The notes beneath the pieces are model-generated. The model did not search any database and had not been told where the DNA came from. It saw only the letters and a program-made list of their open reading frames with translations. Below, one piece after another: positions 19,458 to 19,460 of a DNA stretch of 19,460 nt. The position numbers and the translations under genes were made by a program. The stretch lies in the NCBI GenBank assembly GCA_045580485.1, contig JAZNNW010000070.1, forward strand, positions 1 to 19,460. The letters run 5' to 3'. Source of the stretch: Avoscillospira sp045580485. Lineage in GTDB: Bacteria > Bacillota > Clostridia > Oscillospirales > Oscillospiraceae. The stretch's first letter is position 1. Every line of letters begins with the position of its first letter.

Positions 19458-19460
19458 ATT

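Overview
The window is a gene-dense piece of a tailed-phage genome (or of an integrated prophage). It carries the early DNA replication, recombination and nucleotide-metabolism region plus a long tail of small accessory genes. Every supported gene lies on the minus strand. Spacing is tight: many stops overlap the next start by 1-20 nt (ATGA, TGATG, TAATG), strong GGAGG-type ribosome binding sites are the rule, and no gap exceeds a few tens of bases. No tRNA, terminator, integrase, structural, packaging or lysis gene is visible. The gene families (DUF551, DUF1599, MazG-like, YqaJ-type exonuclease with Erf, small Cys-rich proteins), the Shine-Dalgarno strength and the roughly balanced base composition suggest a host among gut Clostridia/Firmicutes. 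The host call is inference.

Transcription runs right to left, and the first part of that path (about 19457 down to 8600) is the DNA-handling core. It starts with small proteins and a two-TM membrane protein. A PDDEXK resolvase-like nuclease and an SF2 DNA/RNA helicase follow. Next come a cytosine DNA methyltransferase broken by an (AG)7 repeat and a family B DNA polymerase that is continuous in frame with an Erf single-strand annealing protein. Then follow a YqaJ/lambda-type exonuclease, an SSB-like protein, a DUF1599 protein, a MazG-like NTP pyrophosphohydrolase and a Dam-type adenine methyltransferase broken by a run of ten G. An HD-domain hydrolase, two small proteins and a PrimPol-type primase close the core. 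The exonuclease, annealing protein and SSB-like protein form a recombination set beside the polymerase, primase and helicase.

From about 8600 to 1 lies the accessory half. It holds two DUF551 proteins, a membrane protein next to an SPFH/Band-7 lipoprotein, many small Cys-rich or charged proteins and a stand-alone 55-residue protein resembling the glycyl-radical C-terminus of NrdD. It also holds an ATP-type RNA ligase, ThyX thymidylate synthase, a HAD phosphatase-like protein and an RtcB RNA ligase. Two RNA ligases of different chemistry plus a phosphatase candidate suggest RNA repair against host nucleases.

The most striking signal is that both DNA methyltransferases are out of frame exactly at simple sequence repeats, (AG)7 and G10, while all other genes look intact. 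That is the hallmark of phase-variable loci and suggests a phage that switches its DNA methylation. A second is the PolB-Erf read-through with a strong internal ribosome binding site in front of the Erf part.
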